Positions 11,592 through 23,129 of a stretch of DNA of 64,000 bases are shown here, in pieces (positions within the stretch are counted from its first letter, which is position 1; each line of letters begins with the position of its first letter). The position numbers and the translations under genes are program-made. The DNA is from Pseudisothecium myosuroides (lineage: Eukaryota > Streptophyta > Bryopsida > Hypnales > Lembophyllaceae), in NCBI GenBank assembly GCA_951799445.1, contig OX637296.1, forward strand, positions 9,486,001 through 9,550,000, in the 5' to 3' direction. The notes under the pieces are model-generated. The model was not told where the DNA came from. It did not search any database and worked only from the letters and a program-made list of their open reading frames with translations.

Positions 11592-12086
11592 CAATTTTGG
11601 TGACTTGGGAATCTCAAGTCTTTTTTTTTCATTTTTGAAGAAGTGCCATAGTGGCGATATAAAATGTTATAGTGGTGCTCTAAATTGCAACATTCATCCA
11701 CTTATTGGATGTATAGTATGGTTTTCATCCACAATTAGGTGATTTCATCTAATATATTTTTTTAATTTCAAAGTTGTCTAGTGATTTCATCCAATTTTTT
11801 TGGCATTTTTTATAACCTTTTTTAGCCAGATTTTTTTTCCTGGTGCAATCTGGCACCAGAAAGCCAAAAAAAAAGCCTTGCTTGGGATTGGTCACTTTCC
11901 TACTACAACAATGAGTTGGAAAACTGAAAAGGCTTAAGGTCTGTTCCCACCTGGCCTTAAGGGGATGATGTTAAGGTATCAAACAAGCTGTAAATGGAAG
12001 TGCATTCCCACCTGAGTGCTTAGCTATCCGCTGAACCTACACAGCAGCTAAGGTTGCATGGACTTGACAGCGCTCCTACAGCCATT
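11592..12086. other. Gap; possible end of an outer TIR element at 11935
   Basis: TAAGGTCTGTTCCCACCTGG at 11935 is inverted relative to a block ending at 24131 (complement TAAAGGTCCATTCCCACCTG). The two may be the ends of one element that holds the nest between them, but no matching flanking duplication was found. Otherwise nothing is recognisable. Confidence 0.35.
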
Positions 12087-12399
12087 AAGATAGGAGGCTG
12101 TAAAACGGAGCGGTCATTAAAAGTGAACATGACTCAGAGGTACATTTTGCTTTTTGAAATGTACTACCTATGCACATTTCAAGAGATGGTCACTTTTGAT
12201 GACCACAAATGACTACTTTTTTTCAGCTTCAAAAATTTGTAACTAATTCTAAAAAGTTCCAAAAAATATGAAACGATTTGGGTTAGATGCCAATTCCTCT
12301 AGTCTTTGAAGGAAAATTCATTGAAAAATATTGAGGCGTTTCACCACTCCAAAATTCAGTTTCAGCTCTTCAATGAGTGGTTTCAGGACCTCCTACCTT
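12087..12399. mobile_element. MITE of the GGTAGGAGG family, copy 1
   Basis: A 313-bp element with left end AAGATAGGAGGCTGTAAAAC and complement of the right end AAGGTAGGAGGTCCTGAAAC, flanked by ATT on both sides (12084-12086 and 12400-12402). A relative lies at 48773-49091. No coding capacity; the superfamily is uncertain because 3-bp duplications occur in more than one. Confidence 0.65.
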
Positions 12400-12659
12400 A
12401 TTCATTTTTTTTCTTGGCCCACCACTGCAAAAGTAGTGCGTAATAAGTGCTTGGCTATCTTTTGAAAATGAAGATTTCAACATTTTTCAGTCGCTCTTAT
12501 GTAATGGAGCTCTGGATAGCCCATTACATAAGAACAACGGTTGCTGAAGGCAAAAATTAGTAGGAATTTGATGTGAGAGACTCAAATATATTGAAGTTTT
12601 TCAACAACCACCTCATACTAATTTGAAAATTACTAAAGATGTGAGTAATAGAAGATGTG

Positions 12660-12945
12660 TAGGCAATCTCTTTATACAATTGGGGTGATGGAAGTAGAAC
12701 AACCCATGTGGAATATGTAAATTAGGATTAGTAGAAGCTCAACCGCTCATACCTAGTTTAGTTAAAAGCAGGAATTGTGTTAAAATGAGAATTTTAGACC
12801 TCATTTATGCATAGTAGAATAACTTTTTTTAAGAAACTTTGAACTAATTTTTTTTGGTAAATCAAGCTATTTTTCATCTCCAAAAATCCATTTGAGATTT
12901 CAAATCTCCAATCAAAAGTTATGAACAAAATTTGGAGAGGGGTTG
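12660..12945 (+). mobile_element. Foldback element A, left arm (split by LTR)
   Basis: The left arm of a foldback element whose right arm resumes at 23440. It shares sequence with elements B (24484-25066) and C (29420-29900): GTTCTACTTC near the outer side, TTTTAGACCTCATTTATGC, then ATCAAAAGTTATGAACAAAA and GAGAGGGGTTG at the centre. The giant LTR at 12946 is inserted exactly at GGTTG in that centre. In the uninterrupted copy B the same centre reads GAGAGGGGTTGAAAGGGACA. Confidence 0.75.
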
Positions 12946-13439
12946 TGTGAGCTCCCAATTTGTCACTTGGAACTCGTAGATTTTTTTTTTGGAATTTGCA
13001 ATTTAAAGTCGATAAAAGTATACAAAAAGCCATAAAAAGAGTGTAGAATCAGAATAGGAATGTATCATACTGTGGGCGCTGGATTACCCACCCTTGGTAA
13101 TCGAGCGAACACCGACCAGGTTCTATGCCTTTATCCACAATTTTTAATATATGGAGGTGATGTGAGTGCGGTCCACTGTGCCTTCCAAGCAATGGATCTT
13201 TTTTGCTAACGTTTCCTAAGTGTCGTGGATGGCAGCGAATAATTAGAATGCATGTAGTAACTCACAAGGTAACTGCAATGCTCAAGGTAATGGTAAAATT
13301 CTAACTCCCTAACTATCTATCCTATGTCGGGGGTAGACTGAGTAGTTGGCGTCATTTCTAACGTCCCTAACTATGTAAAAAGAGGAACCCCTATGTTCCT
13401 TCCATGAACCTCTAAGACTATCGTGGGATTTTAAGACTC

Positions 13440-14340
13440 CACCGAGAAGTTCTACTCTAAAGACTAACTCTAAAGTTTAACTCTTACTCTAATCTTCAAC
13501 CTCTAAATGAAACTCTAGGTTTTTACTCCTAATTTAACTCTGAAATTTATCCTCGGAATTTAACCCTAGGTTTAACTTTTAACTCTAAATTTTTACTTCT
13601 AAATCAACTTCGACTCCTAACTTCCAAGTTTTAACCTTCTAGGGTAATTCTAAGTTTCACTTCTAATTCTATGTCATTATCTCTAAACTACTCTAAGATT
13701 TACCCTCTAAAGGTAACTCTAACTTTTCACTTTTTACTGTAGATTTTTTACTCCTAATTTAACTCTAGGTTTTTTACTTTTAATCCTAAATTTTTACTTC
13801 TAAAATCAATCCCCAATTTTAACCTCTAGGTTTGACTCTAAGTTTTCACTTTGACTCTAGATTTCTACTAACTCTAAAATTTTACTTCTATGTCTAACTT
13901 TTAACTTCTACTTTTAGCTTTTTTACTCTCACTTTTTACTCCCCTAATTGACTCTAAAATTTAACCTTTAAGTTTAATCTAAACTTTTGACTTTTGACTT
14001 TTGACTTCTACTTCCAAATTTAATCCTATCGTTTTAATCCTAGATTAGCTCTAAATGTTATCCTCCTAAATTTAATTCCAACTTTAACTCTAGGGTTTTG
14101 ACTTCTAATTTTAGCTCTATTTTTAACTCAACAATCTACTTCCTAAGTGGATTCTACTTGTGACTTCTACTTCCTACTCTACTTTTTACTTCCCAAAGTT
14201 AACTCTCACTTTTGGCTTTTGAATTTTAACTTCCCTAATTAAAATCTTAATTTAATCCTAGGTTTTTAACTTGCTATTTGATCTTTAATTTTAATCCTAA
14301 ATCCTCCCTCTAATCTAATCCTAATTTCCGTCCATTGTTT
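13440..14340 (-). repeat. Low-complexity CTCTAA-rich segment in the inner LTR
   Basis: About 900 bp of degenerate units such as AACTCTAAATTTTTACTTCTA-like blocks (pyrimidine-rich on the plus strand). The mirrored purine-rich segment of the outer copy lies at about 21480-22140. It has no fixed period and looks like a decayed simple repeat that belongs to the LTR. Confidence 0.7.
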
Positions 14341-15859
14341 CTTGTGGTTCCCTTTTAATTAAAATTCCTCCGTTCTACCCCCTACCGCTTAACTTAGCCT
14401 AACGCGGTCAGTTTACGGTCAAATCTTAATTATAAGATGTTTTCGGAAACCTCTATTCCTAATCTATCAACTTCTGAATCTAAACTTCTAATTCGTGCTA
14501 ATCTCGGATGCTAATCACGCTCTAAGGGCTGATTAGGAAAATAAGTGCTAATTAGGGAAAAACGACTAGGATTAGTTTAGTGACCCACCTCGTTACTGCT
14601 AGTGTCGGAAATGACGTCATCCCCGTCCACATGCGCGTTCTCGTGCTCCATGGTGGCCACTCGCGATTGTCTTCTTTTATTTTTGTGCTATGGTCTTTAT
14701 TTATTTTTTTATTTTTTTCAAGGCCCACGGCTTAAGTTGTAGAAAAGAAAACGTTACAAGTATGATGGTCTAACCCTTTCCCCCCATTTCCTTCTTCTTT
14801 TCTTTCTCTCCTCCTCTTCCTTCTACTCTTGAACTATTCCACCAACCGTGGTGATGGTGGTCTTACGCTCTAGTCTCAAACTTCGTGAAGTTTTAAATGA
14901 GCCTCCTACCCTCTTACGCAACTTTGCTTTGTGTCATCCTAATCCTCCTCTCAACGGTTGCAAGGAGTTCTTCTAGATTTCCTACCTAATCTCCTAGCTA
15001 GGCACTATTTATCGTCTCTCTCCTCTCCACTCCTATAACACATCCTTCCCCCTAATTTCCTTCCATTATGTGTAGGTGTGAGTGGTGAAACAAATTTGTG
15101 TGCAGGTACGGTGGTGCTCCGCTCTTTTCTCCCTTCTCCCTTTTTGGTTTAGACCCTAATCCTACTCCTTCCCTAGCTAGTAATAGGTTAGTCCCACATT
15201 TTTGTGGTGTTTTAGGTCTGATTTTTGAGTTAGTTTGAGAGACCCCAAAAAATCAGAACCCAAAAAGACCAAAAAACTTTGAGTTCAAAAAGAAGAGCGA
15301 CCGATTTGGCTGGGTGCTGGACCCCAAGCCTGCCCACCACCTCCCGGCTGGCTGGCTTCCGGCTGGCTGGCTGGGCTGGTCAATTAATTAAAAATAATTA
15401 ATTAATTTTTTTAATATGTTTTTTTTTTTTTGGCTCCCGATGGTGCTGCTGTATGCTGGCCTGATGTTGCTGCTGTAGCTGGTCCTGATGTGCTGCTGTA
15501 TGCTGGTCCTGATGTCGCTGCTGTATGCTGGTTTTCCGACTAGGCTAAAAACTGGATTTCCGGCTAGGCTAAAAAGACTGGAATTTTTTGCTAAGGCTAT
15601 CTAAGACTGGATTTTTGCTAAGGCTAAAAAGACTGGATTTTTGCTAAGGCTATTTTAAGACTGAGTTTTTGCTAAGGCTAATGGGGGAAATAACCGTCGG
15701 GGGTACTAAACTTACTAAGACCTTGGAAACAACTAACTACCTAAAACTTTTGAAGACACTACTCTAGACAAATGCAAAGAATCCTACATATCTTGGAAGC
15801 TAAACTCTGGAGGTTTCCACAAAGGTCTTGGAAACTAGACTTTGGAACTAAACACGGGG

Positions 15860-16215
15860 TAGATGCAAAGCTTCGCCGTCAAATTGGGTTTAACACCAAC
15901 TTTAGGACTTCTTGACACCCCGGGGGTTCAAAGCTCCGCCGTCTACACTTTTAACACACGCTTTAGGACTCTACTTTGTCACTAGTTCAAAGCTTCGCCG
16001 TTTCCCAGGGGGGTCCACACAAGGGGAGAGACTTTAGAAGAGGGAAAACTAACTTTAAAAGAAAACACACACACAGGGTCAAAGCTTCGCCGTCCCGGGG
16101 GGGGGGGTCCACTCAACAAGGAGAAGATTAGAAGAGGGTTTGGAAGAATTTTAGCAACACATGTACAAGGAGGTCCAAAGCTTCGCCGTCCCGGAGGGGG
16201 GTCCACTCAACAAAG
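15860..16215 (-). repeat. Array of GGCGAAGCTTTG boxes, inner LTR
   Basis: Five spaced copies of a box that reads GACGGCGAAGCTTTGAMC on the LTR strand occur near 15868, 15929, 15986, 16078 and 16176. Three are preceded by a GTGGACCCCCC-type run. Spacing is irregular, about 57-98 bp. The same array lies downstream of the TATA box in the other two copies (19540-20085 and 58155-58410). The function is unknown. Confidence 0.7.
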
Positions 16216-16307
16216 GGAATATTAGAAGAGGGTGTAAGAAAAAACTACAAAGGAAAAGAAAACTGGCAAGTTAGATCACGTGGCAACACAACGCTCACAC
16301 GCTAAAG

Positions 16308-16347
16308 GCCCCCCAAAGCGGCATCGCCAAGGTACGGTGGGGGGTGA
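16308..16347 (-). promoter_or_regulatory. Conserved C-run/G-run block, inner LTR
   Basis: On the LTR strand this block is a C-run, then GTACCTTGGCGATGCCGC, then a G-run. It can pair as a stem closed by C6 and G6. It lies about 310 bp downstream of the TATA box and is much better conserved among the three LTR copies than its surroundings. Confidence 0.55.
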
Positions 16348-16655
16348 CTTTAGGATTAGTGCAAGATACAAAACAAAAGACTCTTAACTTCACAAGTTAG
16401 ATCACGTTACGTACAAGGGGGAGAGAGAGGCTCTCCAACTACAACAAAGTACAAAAACACTGCACAAAGAGTACACAAAGCAAGGTAGAAGGACCCCCAA
16501 GGACCTTCAAAGCTTGAAAATAAGCAACAATGGAGCCAAAAGTGCTCCGAAAACACCGTAGAGGTTTTTGGCTTGAAACGCCAAAATATCCAAAATAACT
16601 TGGACCCACGGACCCAAAACAAGAATTGGGGGTGTTCTAGAGAGAGAAATGGGGA

Positions 16656-16666
16656 CCTTATATAGG
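16656..16666 (-). promoter_or_regulatory. Putative TATA box, inner LTR
   Basis: CCTATATAAGG on the minus strand, at the same relative place as CCTATATGAGG at 19090 and TATATAAG at 57683 in the other copies. In all three it is followed by a CCCCATTTC-like or GACTCATTT stretch. It would mark the U3/R boundary of the LTR. Confidence 0.6.
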
Positions 16667-19089
16667 TTTCCAAGGGCTCACCCCTCCTTCTAGAGTTCTA
16701 AGGTAACCTTATCAACGGGGATTTTCATCCTCATCCTCAAAGATTTTCATCCTACATCCTAAATTTCTACTTCTACCATCTATGCTGGACCAACATCCTA
16801 ACTTTTGGAGATTAGCTCCAATCGCCGAACGGATTGCGCCGTTGGATCCAGAACGCCGTGTTTAATCCTAAATCCCCCTATCCCCCGTACCGAGGCCAAA
16901 AACCCATCGTAGGCTAATTTAGTTTAAAAACCAAATTGTGGTAAAATCCTAGATCTTGGGGGTCTCCTATTTTGAGAAATGTGAATAGCCTAGGGTCTCC
17001 GGTAGGTGCGAGAGAGTCGGGAAGGACTTTTGGTTGACTTCGTTTTGCCATCGTATGGTCCCAAAATGCCGGTCAACGTGGCGGGGACCCCGCCACGTGG
17101 TTAATTCCCGAGGAATCTCGCCGGTTTGGATACTTGCCGCTATCGGAATGTCGTGAAACTTCACGGAACGCATTATTAACATAAAACAAGCTAGTCTAAT
17201 TTTTAGTGAGATTTTATTGTAACCTGGGTAATTTCCATGAAATTCCCGTTGGAGGTTAGGAGGGTTGACCACCCGGAAAAAGGTTCTTCTGCAAGTCGGA
17301 AGATGCCGGGATTTTTCACGTGACCTCTTAGGGAGTCGCATGAAAGACGTGCGGGTGTGTTTCCGTACCTGGCACGATTGGTCAATGGAGATTTAAACTG
17401 GACATCTCCTTGAATCAGCGACGGTACGGGAATCTTCTGCAGGCGGAGGAATCTTGGCGAACCGATTTCGCCGTTGGACTCCTGGCATGGGATTCACCCT
17501 AGATCACCATCCTTGGGCTGTAGATTCCTCCACGGCCCGGTCTTGCGTGAGTGGCTCCTGCATGCTAACAATCGGGATTTTGGGAATTCGTCGATCTAAT
17601 GGGGAATTCTAAATCTAACTCTAGGACCCGACCTAGTGGCCTCGCTATGGATCCCTCGGACCGACGTAGCCATGAATCGCCACATTCATGGTGGGATTTA
17701 GCCCTTTTGGGGCTGTGTGACTCGAATCCTCCAAATCTAACCTTTTCGTTATTTTTATACCATTTTTGGCAAGGTTTGGGGGTTTCTAAGTAAAAAACAC
17801 AAATCTAGACCAAATACTATAATGGATATGACACAACCCTATTTCGGTTCTACACTCTTTTTATGGATTTTTCTATACTTTATCAACTTTAAATTGCAAA
17901 TTTCCAAAAAAATAATTCTACGAGTCCCAAGTGACAAATTAGGAGCTCACACATACCCATTATAGTATTTGATCTAGATTTGTATTTGTACTTAGAATCT
18001 TCCTAAACCTCGCCTAAAAATAGAGTAGAAATAACGAGATAGCGAGATTTGGAGGATTTGAGTCACATAGCCCCAAAAGGGCTAAATCCCACCATGAATG
18101 TGGCAATTTATGGCTAAGTCAGTCCAAGGGATCCACAACAAGGCCACTAGGTCGGGTCCTAGAATTAGATTTAAAATTCCCCATTAAACCGATGAATTCT
18201 CTAAATCCCGATTGTTAGCATGCAGGAGCCACTAACGCTAGATAGGGCCCATGGAGGAATCTACAGCTCAAGGATGGTATTCTAGGGTAAATCCCATGCC
18301 ATGAGTCCAACGACGAAATCGATTTGCTAAGATTCCTTCATCTGCAGAAGATGCCCGTATCATCGCCAATTCAAGGAGATGGCCAATTTTAATCTCCACT
18401 GACTGATCATGCTAGGTACGGAAATGCACCTACACATCTTTTATGCAACTCCCTGGGAGGTCCTATGAAAATTCCCAGCATCTTCCGACTTGTAGAAGAA
18501 CCTTTTCCAGGCGGTCAACCGTTCTAATCTCCAACGGGAATTTTGTGAAAATTATCCAAGTTACTTTAAAATCTCACTAAAAATTAGCGTAACTTGTTTT
18601 ATGTTAATAATGCACTCTGTGAAGTTTTACAACATTCCGATAGTGGCAAGTACCCAAACTGGTGAGATTCCTCGGGAATTAACTACGTGGCAGGCTCCCC
18701 GTGACGTTGATCGGCATTCCGGGACCATACAATGGCAAAATGAAGTCAACTAAGAGTCCTTTCTGACTCCCTTGCACCTACCGGAGACCCTAGGCTAGTT
18801 ACTTTAGGAATTTACCACGACTTGATTTTTAAACTAAATTAGCCTACGATCGATTTTTGGTCTCAGTATGGGGGATATGAGGATTTAGGACTAAACACGG
18901 CGATTTGGAGCCAACGGCGCAATCCGTTTGGCGATTGGAGTTAATCTCCAAAAGTTAGGATGTTGGTCCAGTATAGATGGTAGAAGTAGTTTTTTAGGGA
19001 TTAGGATGAAAATCTTTGAGGATGAGGATGAAAATCCAAGTTGATAAGGTTACCTTAGAAATTTAGAGGGAGAGGTGGGCCTTTGAAAA

Positions 19090-19100
19090 CCTATATGAGG
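19090..19100 (+). promoter_or_regulatory. Putative TATA box, outer LTR
   Basis: CCTATATGAGG followed by GCCCCATTTCTC, matching the inner copy apart from an A-to-G change in the core (TATATGAG for TATATAAG) that could weaken it. Confidence 0.5.
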
Positions 19101-19404
19101 GCCCCATTTCTCTTTCTAAAACACCCCCAATTCTTGTTTTGGGTCCGTGGGTCCAAGTTATTTTTGACATTTTGGCGTTTGAAGCCAAAAACCTCTACGG
19201 TATTTTTGGAGCACTTTTGGCTCCATTGTTGTTGTATTTTAAGCTTTGAAGGTCCTCGAGGGTCCTTCTACCTTGCTTTGTGTATTCTTTATGTCTTCTT
19301 GTGTACTCTTATTGTGAGTTGAGAGCCCTCTCTCCCTCTTGCGTGTCCTCGTGAGCTAACTAGTGTGTCTTGAGAATCTTTTGGTGTCTTGTACTAAATC
19401 TAGA

Positions 19405-19446
19405 GCCACCCCCCACTGTACCTTGGCGATGCTGCTTTTGGAGGCC
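19405..19446 (+). promoter_or_regulatory. Conserved C-run/G-run block, outer LTR
   Basis: CCCCCCACTGTACCTTGGCG and the following ATGCTGC box lie about 305 bp downstream of the TATA box. This is the same block as at 16308-16347 and 57948-57985. Confidence 0.55.
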
Positions 19447-19539
19447 TTTAGTGTATGAGTCTTTTGTGTACCACGTTGTCCTAACTTTTGTGTTTTCTTA
19501 AGTACGTTCTTACCTTCTTCTAACGTTTTCCTTGTTGAG

Positions 19540-20085
19540 TGGACCCCCCTTCAGGACGGCGAAGCTTTGAAACTCACGTTTTTTTTTTCTAAGTGTGATC
19601 TTACCTTCTTCTAACGTTTCCCCTATTGAGTGGACCCCCCTTCGGGACGGCAAAGCTTCGAACATATTTTGTGTGTTTTCTTTAAGTGTGATCTTGTCTT
19701 CTTCTAAAAGTTTCCCTTGTTGTGTGGACCCCCCTCTAGGATGGCGAAGCTTTGAACCTATAGCTAGATCTAAGTCCTAGAGTGTGTGTTAAAAAGTCTT
19801 GGATGGCGGAGCTACTGACCCATAGAGTGTCACAAAGTCCTAAAGTTGGTGTTAAACCCAACTTGACGGCAAAGTTTTGAACCTCCCAAGTACCTAGTTC
19901 CAAAGTATAGTTTCCAAAATCTTCTTGGAAAAGTTCAAAGTTTAGCTTCCAAGATATTAGTGTTAGTATGGGATAGGTATTGCGTGTCCAAGTTTAACAA
20001 GTCTAGTACTTACACCCGTGATTTTGCAAGTCTAGTATTTTACCCAAAAATTCGGGCCTAATCCCCCAGACGGCGAAGCTCTGGC
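19540..20085 (+). repeat. Array of GGCGAAGCTTTG boxes, outer LTR
   Basis: Boxes close to GGACGGCGAAGCTTTGAA recur near 19554, 19645, 19738, 19804, 19864 and 20070. The first three follow GTGGACCCCCCT runs at a spacing of about 92 bp; the later ones are degenerate. Confidence 0.7.
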
Positions 20086-22193
20086 CCTGGCCCTAATTCT
20101 CTAAAAATCCAAGTTTTATTTTGTTAAGTAGGTTCCCTCAAGGGAACCCGAGAGGTGGATTAAAAATTAGGAGCAGTCAACATACACCAAGCAGCAGTAA
20201 CCAACCGCATACACAGCCAAGCAGTAACCAACGTATACAACCAACAGTACCCAGTTGTGTACCGGGCAACAAGAGCCAGCCGCATCTCCAACCGGGCCGG
20301 CACCCGGTCAGGCTGGTACCCTGCTTGGACGGCACCTTGCCTGGCCGGGGCGCTTGCCTGGTCTTTTGTTGACTGAACTTGTTTCACATACATACATGGC
20401 TAGAAATCAGTCCAAACCGGGATGATACCCCACGGGGCTCCAACTTTCCTTTTTTTTTAAATTTTTCGACCAATTAGGATCCAGTTAGAAAACCCAATTA
20501 GAAACCCAGATTACAAAGCCAGAGTTAACTTTTAGATTAGGAAGCCAGATTAGGACCAAACTAGAAATCTAATTAGAAAACCCAATTAGAAATCCAGATT
20601 ACAAGCCAGAATTAACTTCTAGCTTAGAAAGCTAGATTAAGACCACATTAAAAAACCCAGTTAGAAAATCCAGATTAGAAAGCCCAGTTAGAAAATCTAG
20701 TAAGGAAGTCCAGATTGAAAATCCAGTTAGAAAGTCCAGATTGAAAGCCCAGATTAGAAATCCCAGTTAGAAGGCCAGTTTCAAATTCAGATAGAAATCT
20801 AGTTTCAAACCAATTTGAGAATCCAGTTATCAAGCCAGTTGGGCCCAGAGTTTCAAAATTCAAATTGTAAAAGGGAAAAAAGGAAAGGGGAAGAAAGAGA
20901 ATCAACACCTCTACGTCACACCTGCACACACAACTTGCAAATTCCACTCTCACCAACAAAACACGAACACTAACAATGAAGGGAGATTAGAGAAGAAGAA
21001 GATGAAGTAGGGAACAAAAGGATAGAGACGATAAATAGTGACCTAGGCCTAGGATTAGGTAGGCTTAGGGAGGGAAATCTCGAAAATTTGTGGTGACTGT
21101 TAGGAGGAGGATTGGAATGACACAAAGGGAGAAAGGTGTAAGAGGGTAGGAGGCACATTAAAACTTCCTTGGAGTTTGGAACAATAGTGTAAGACCACCA
21201 TCAATACCATAGGTGGAATAGTACTAGTGTAGAAGGAGGGGAGGAGAAAGAAAAGAAAGGAGGAAGGGAAAGAAGGAGTTTAGATTGCAAGGGTGTACTA
21301 ATTTTCTAAAATAAGCGGTGAGCTTTGGAAAAGAAAAGAAATAACCAAGGAAGTACCATGGACGTGGATGCATACAAAGACGTGGATGAAGTTATTTCCA
21401 ACACCGGCAACAATGAGGTAAGTAATTAAACTAACCTTTGGTGTTTTTTCCTAAATTACTTCTTGATCTTTCTTGAATAGACCTTAGTCCTTGGTTAGCA
21501 AAAATTAAATTAGTGAAAGATAAAAGGTTAGAGTTAATTTAGGAGTCAAAAATCCGAGTAAAAAGTAGAAATTAAAAGTAGAGAATTAGGATAAACTTAG
21601 GAAGTAGAATTTAAAGTCAATTTTAGGAAGAACATTTTAGAGTTAGAAATCATAGTCAAACATTGAAGTTAGAAATTAAAAGTTAGAATTAAATTTAGAA
21701 GTCAACATTTAGGGTTAAACTTAGGAGTTAAAACTTGGGATAAAAATTAGATAATAAATTTGAAGCTAAAAGTAGAAGTAAAAAGTTAGGGGTAGAAGTA
21801 AATTTTTAGAGTTAGATTTTAGAAGTAGAAAATCTAGAGTCAAAATTAAAAACGTAGAGTCAAACCTAGAGGTTAAAAGTTGGGATTAACTTTTAGAAGT
21901 ACAAAATCTAGAGTTAAAAGTCAAAACATAGAGTTAAATTCAAAGGGTAAATTTTAGAGTCATTGAGAAGTAAAAAACTTAAAAGTAAAAGTAAAAACAT
22001 AGAGTTAAATTCAAGGGGTAAATTGTAGAGTTAATGTAGAAGTAAAAGCGTATAATAGAATTTAGAGGTTAAACCTTAGAGGTAGAAGTTGAAAGTTAAA
22101 ATTAACCGTGGGAAGTAAAATACTTAGAATAGAAGTAGAACTCAGAACCTTAGGGGTTCATGAAAGGAACCTAGGGGGTCCCATTTCAGTTAG

Positions 22194-23129
22194 TTAACCC
22201 CTACAGGCCCAAGGCTTTTTTTCTGCCAAAAAACCATCAAAACTGTCATTTCTATAGTAAGGAAAAAAAAATGAAAAATATTTTTTTTTCCACATCTAAC
22301 CGTAGGATCTTACACTTAACTAGTATGAAAATGTGTGGAAAAAATTTCAGAATTTTTGACCACTCAGATTGCAAGATATCTGCGTTTAAAGTGGAAAAAA
22401 CAAGTATTTCAGCACATTGCGGGACTAGATTTTTTTGACTTTAAACATTTTTCACTTAAAATTTTTGCACTATAGAGTTTTGTGCTTCAAATCTTTATAG
22501 TGGAGAATTGAGTTGAGAGTCTAGGAAAAAAAATATATTCAAAAAAACTTAATTATCATTCCTAAAAAAATTATTAAGTAGAAGTAGGTACGAGATAGAA
22601 GGAAAATCTAAAACATTAATATATTTTAGATGGAATTAAAATACACTAATCCCAATGGTGAGATTGTTCTAGCAAGTAAACTAAACCATGAGAATTTTTT
22701 TTTTTTAAATTGCAAAACTAGCATTTAGAAATGAATCCTACAAGTTATTTTTTTCAAGAAGATGCTCTAACTGCCCAAAAAACAAGAATGTCCATAACTT
22801 TTTCATAACAAATCCAAATGAAATGAATCAAATCTTTCCAGATAGACAAAAATATAATCTACAAGAAAAAAAATATTTAAAAAAAAAATCAAATTTTTGC
22901 CAAATTTTTCTTGCTGCCCAGACTGCCCAGTTACAAAAAAAGTAACATATTTGGTCATAACTTTTGACTCCTATTTCCAAATGTGCTGAAATTTAGTGCA
23001 TATGAAAGATATTCCTTGTGCCCACCTTTTATTAAAAATTCAGCTTAAAATATGAAAATCTCTAGTCACACAGACCAGCCCAAAATTTCTATACGGCCAA
23101 AAAACGCATGCCGGTCCTTTAGGGGTTAA
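22194..23129. mobile_element. TTAA MITE, copy in the outer LTR
   Basis: A 936-bp element counting both TTAA duplications (22194-22197 and 23126-23129), with ends CCCCTACAGG and CCTTTAGGGG. The inner LTR has no insertion at the matching position (about 13370), which gives an empty site. Closely related to the copies at 30002 and 51833 in the internal blocks and in the right-end sequence AAAACGCA..CCGGTCC. Confidence 0.9.

Larger units (their letters stand above)
13071..17951 (-). mobile_element. Giant LTR-like element, inner copy (minus strand)
   Basis: A 4,881-bp complete copy in reverse orientation. On its own strand it starts TGTGAGCTCCTAATTTGTCA at 17951 and ends GCGCCCACA at 13071. The flanks carry an exact 5-bp duplication, CATAC (13066-13070 and 17952-17956). 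It inserted about 120 bp inside the 5' end of the outer copy, so the two lie head to head and form an apparent 10-kb palindrome. The short frame at 16407-16673 (with HPQFLFWVRGSKLF) recurs in the outer copy at 19083-19322 but shifts frame in the 56-61 kb copy, so I treat it as non-coding. Confidence 0.9.

Noticed and set aside
11010..11742. Several open frames on both strands across the Tc1 element (for example plus 10841-11443)
   Set aside because: They are shadows of the transposase gene in other frames; only the 363-codon frame has domain structure.
13440..14340. CTCTAA/CCCTAA-like runs suggesting an interstitial telomere repeat
   Set aside because: No tandem CCCTAAA array is present; the units are irregular and the same segment occurs as part of the LTR in the outer copy.
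16407..19322. Conserved small protein from the LTRs (HPQFLFWVRGSKLF in both arms)
   Set aside because: The frames at 16407-16673 and 19083-19322 are similar only because the two LTRs are similar; the third copy does not keep the frame, and the length varies.
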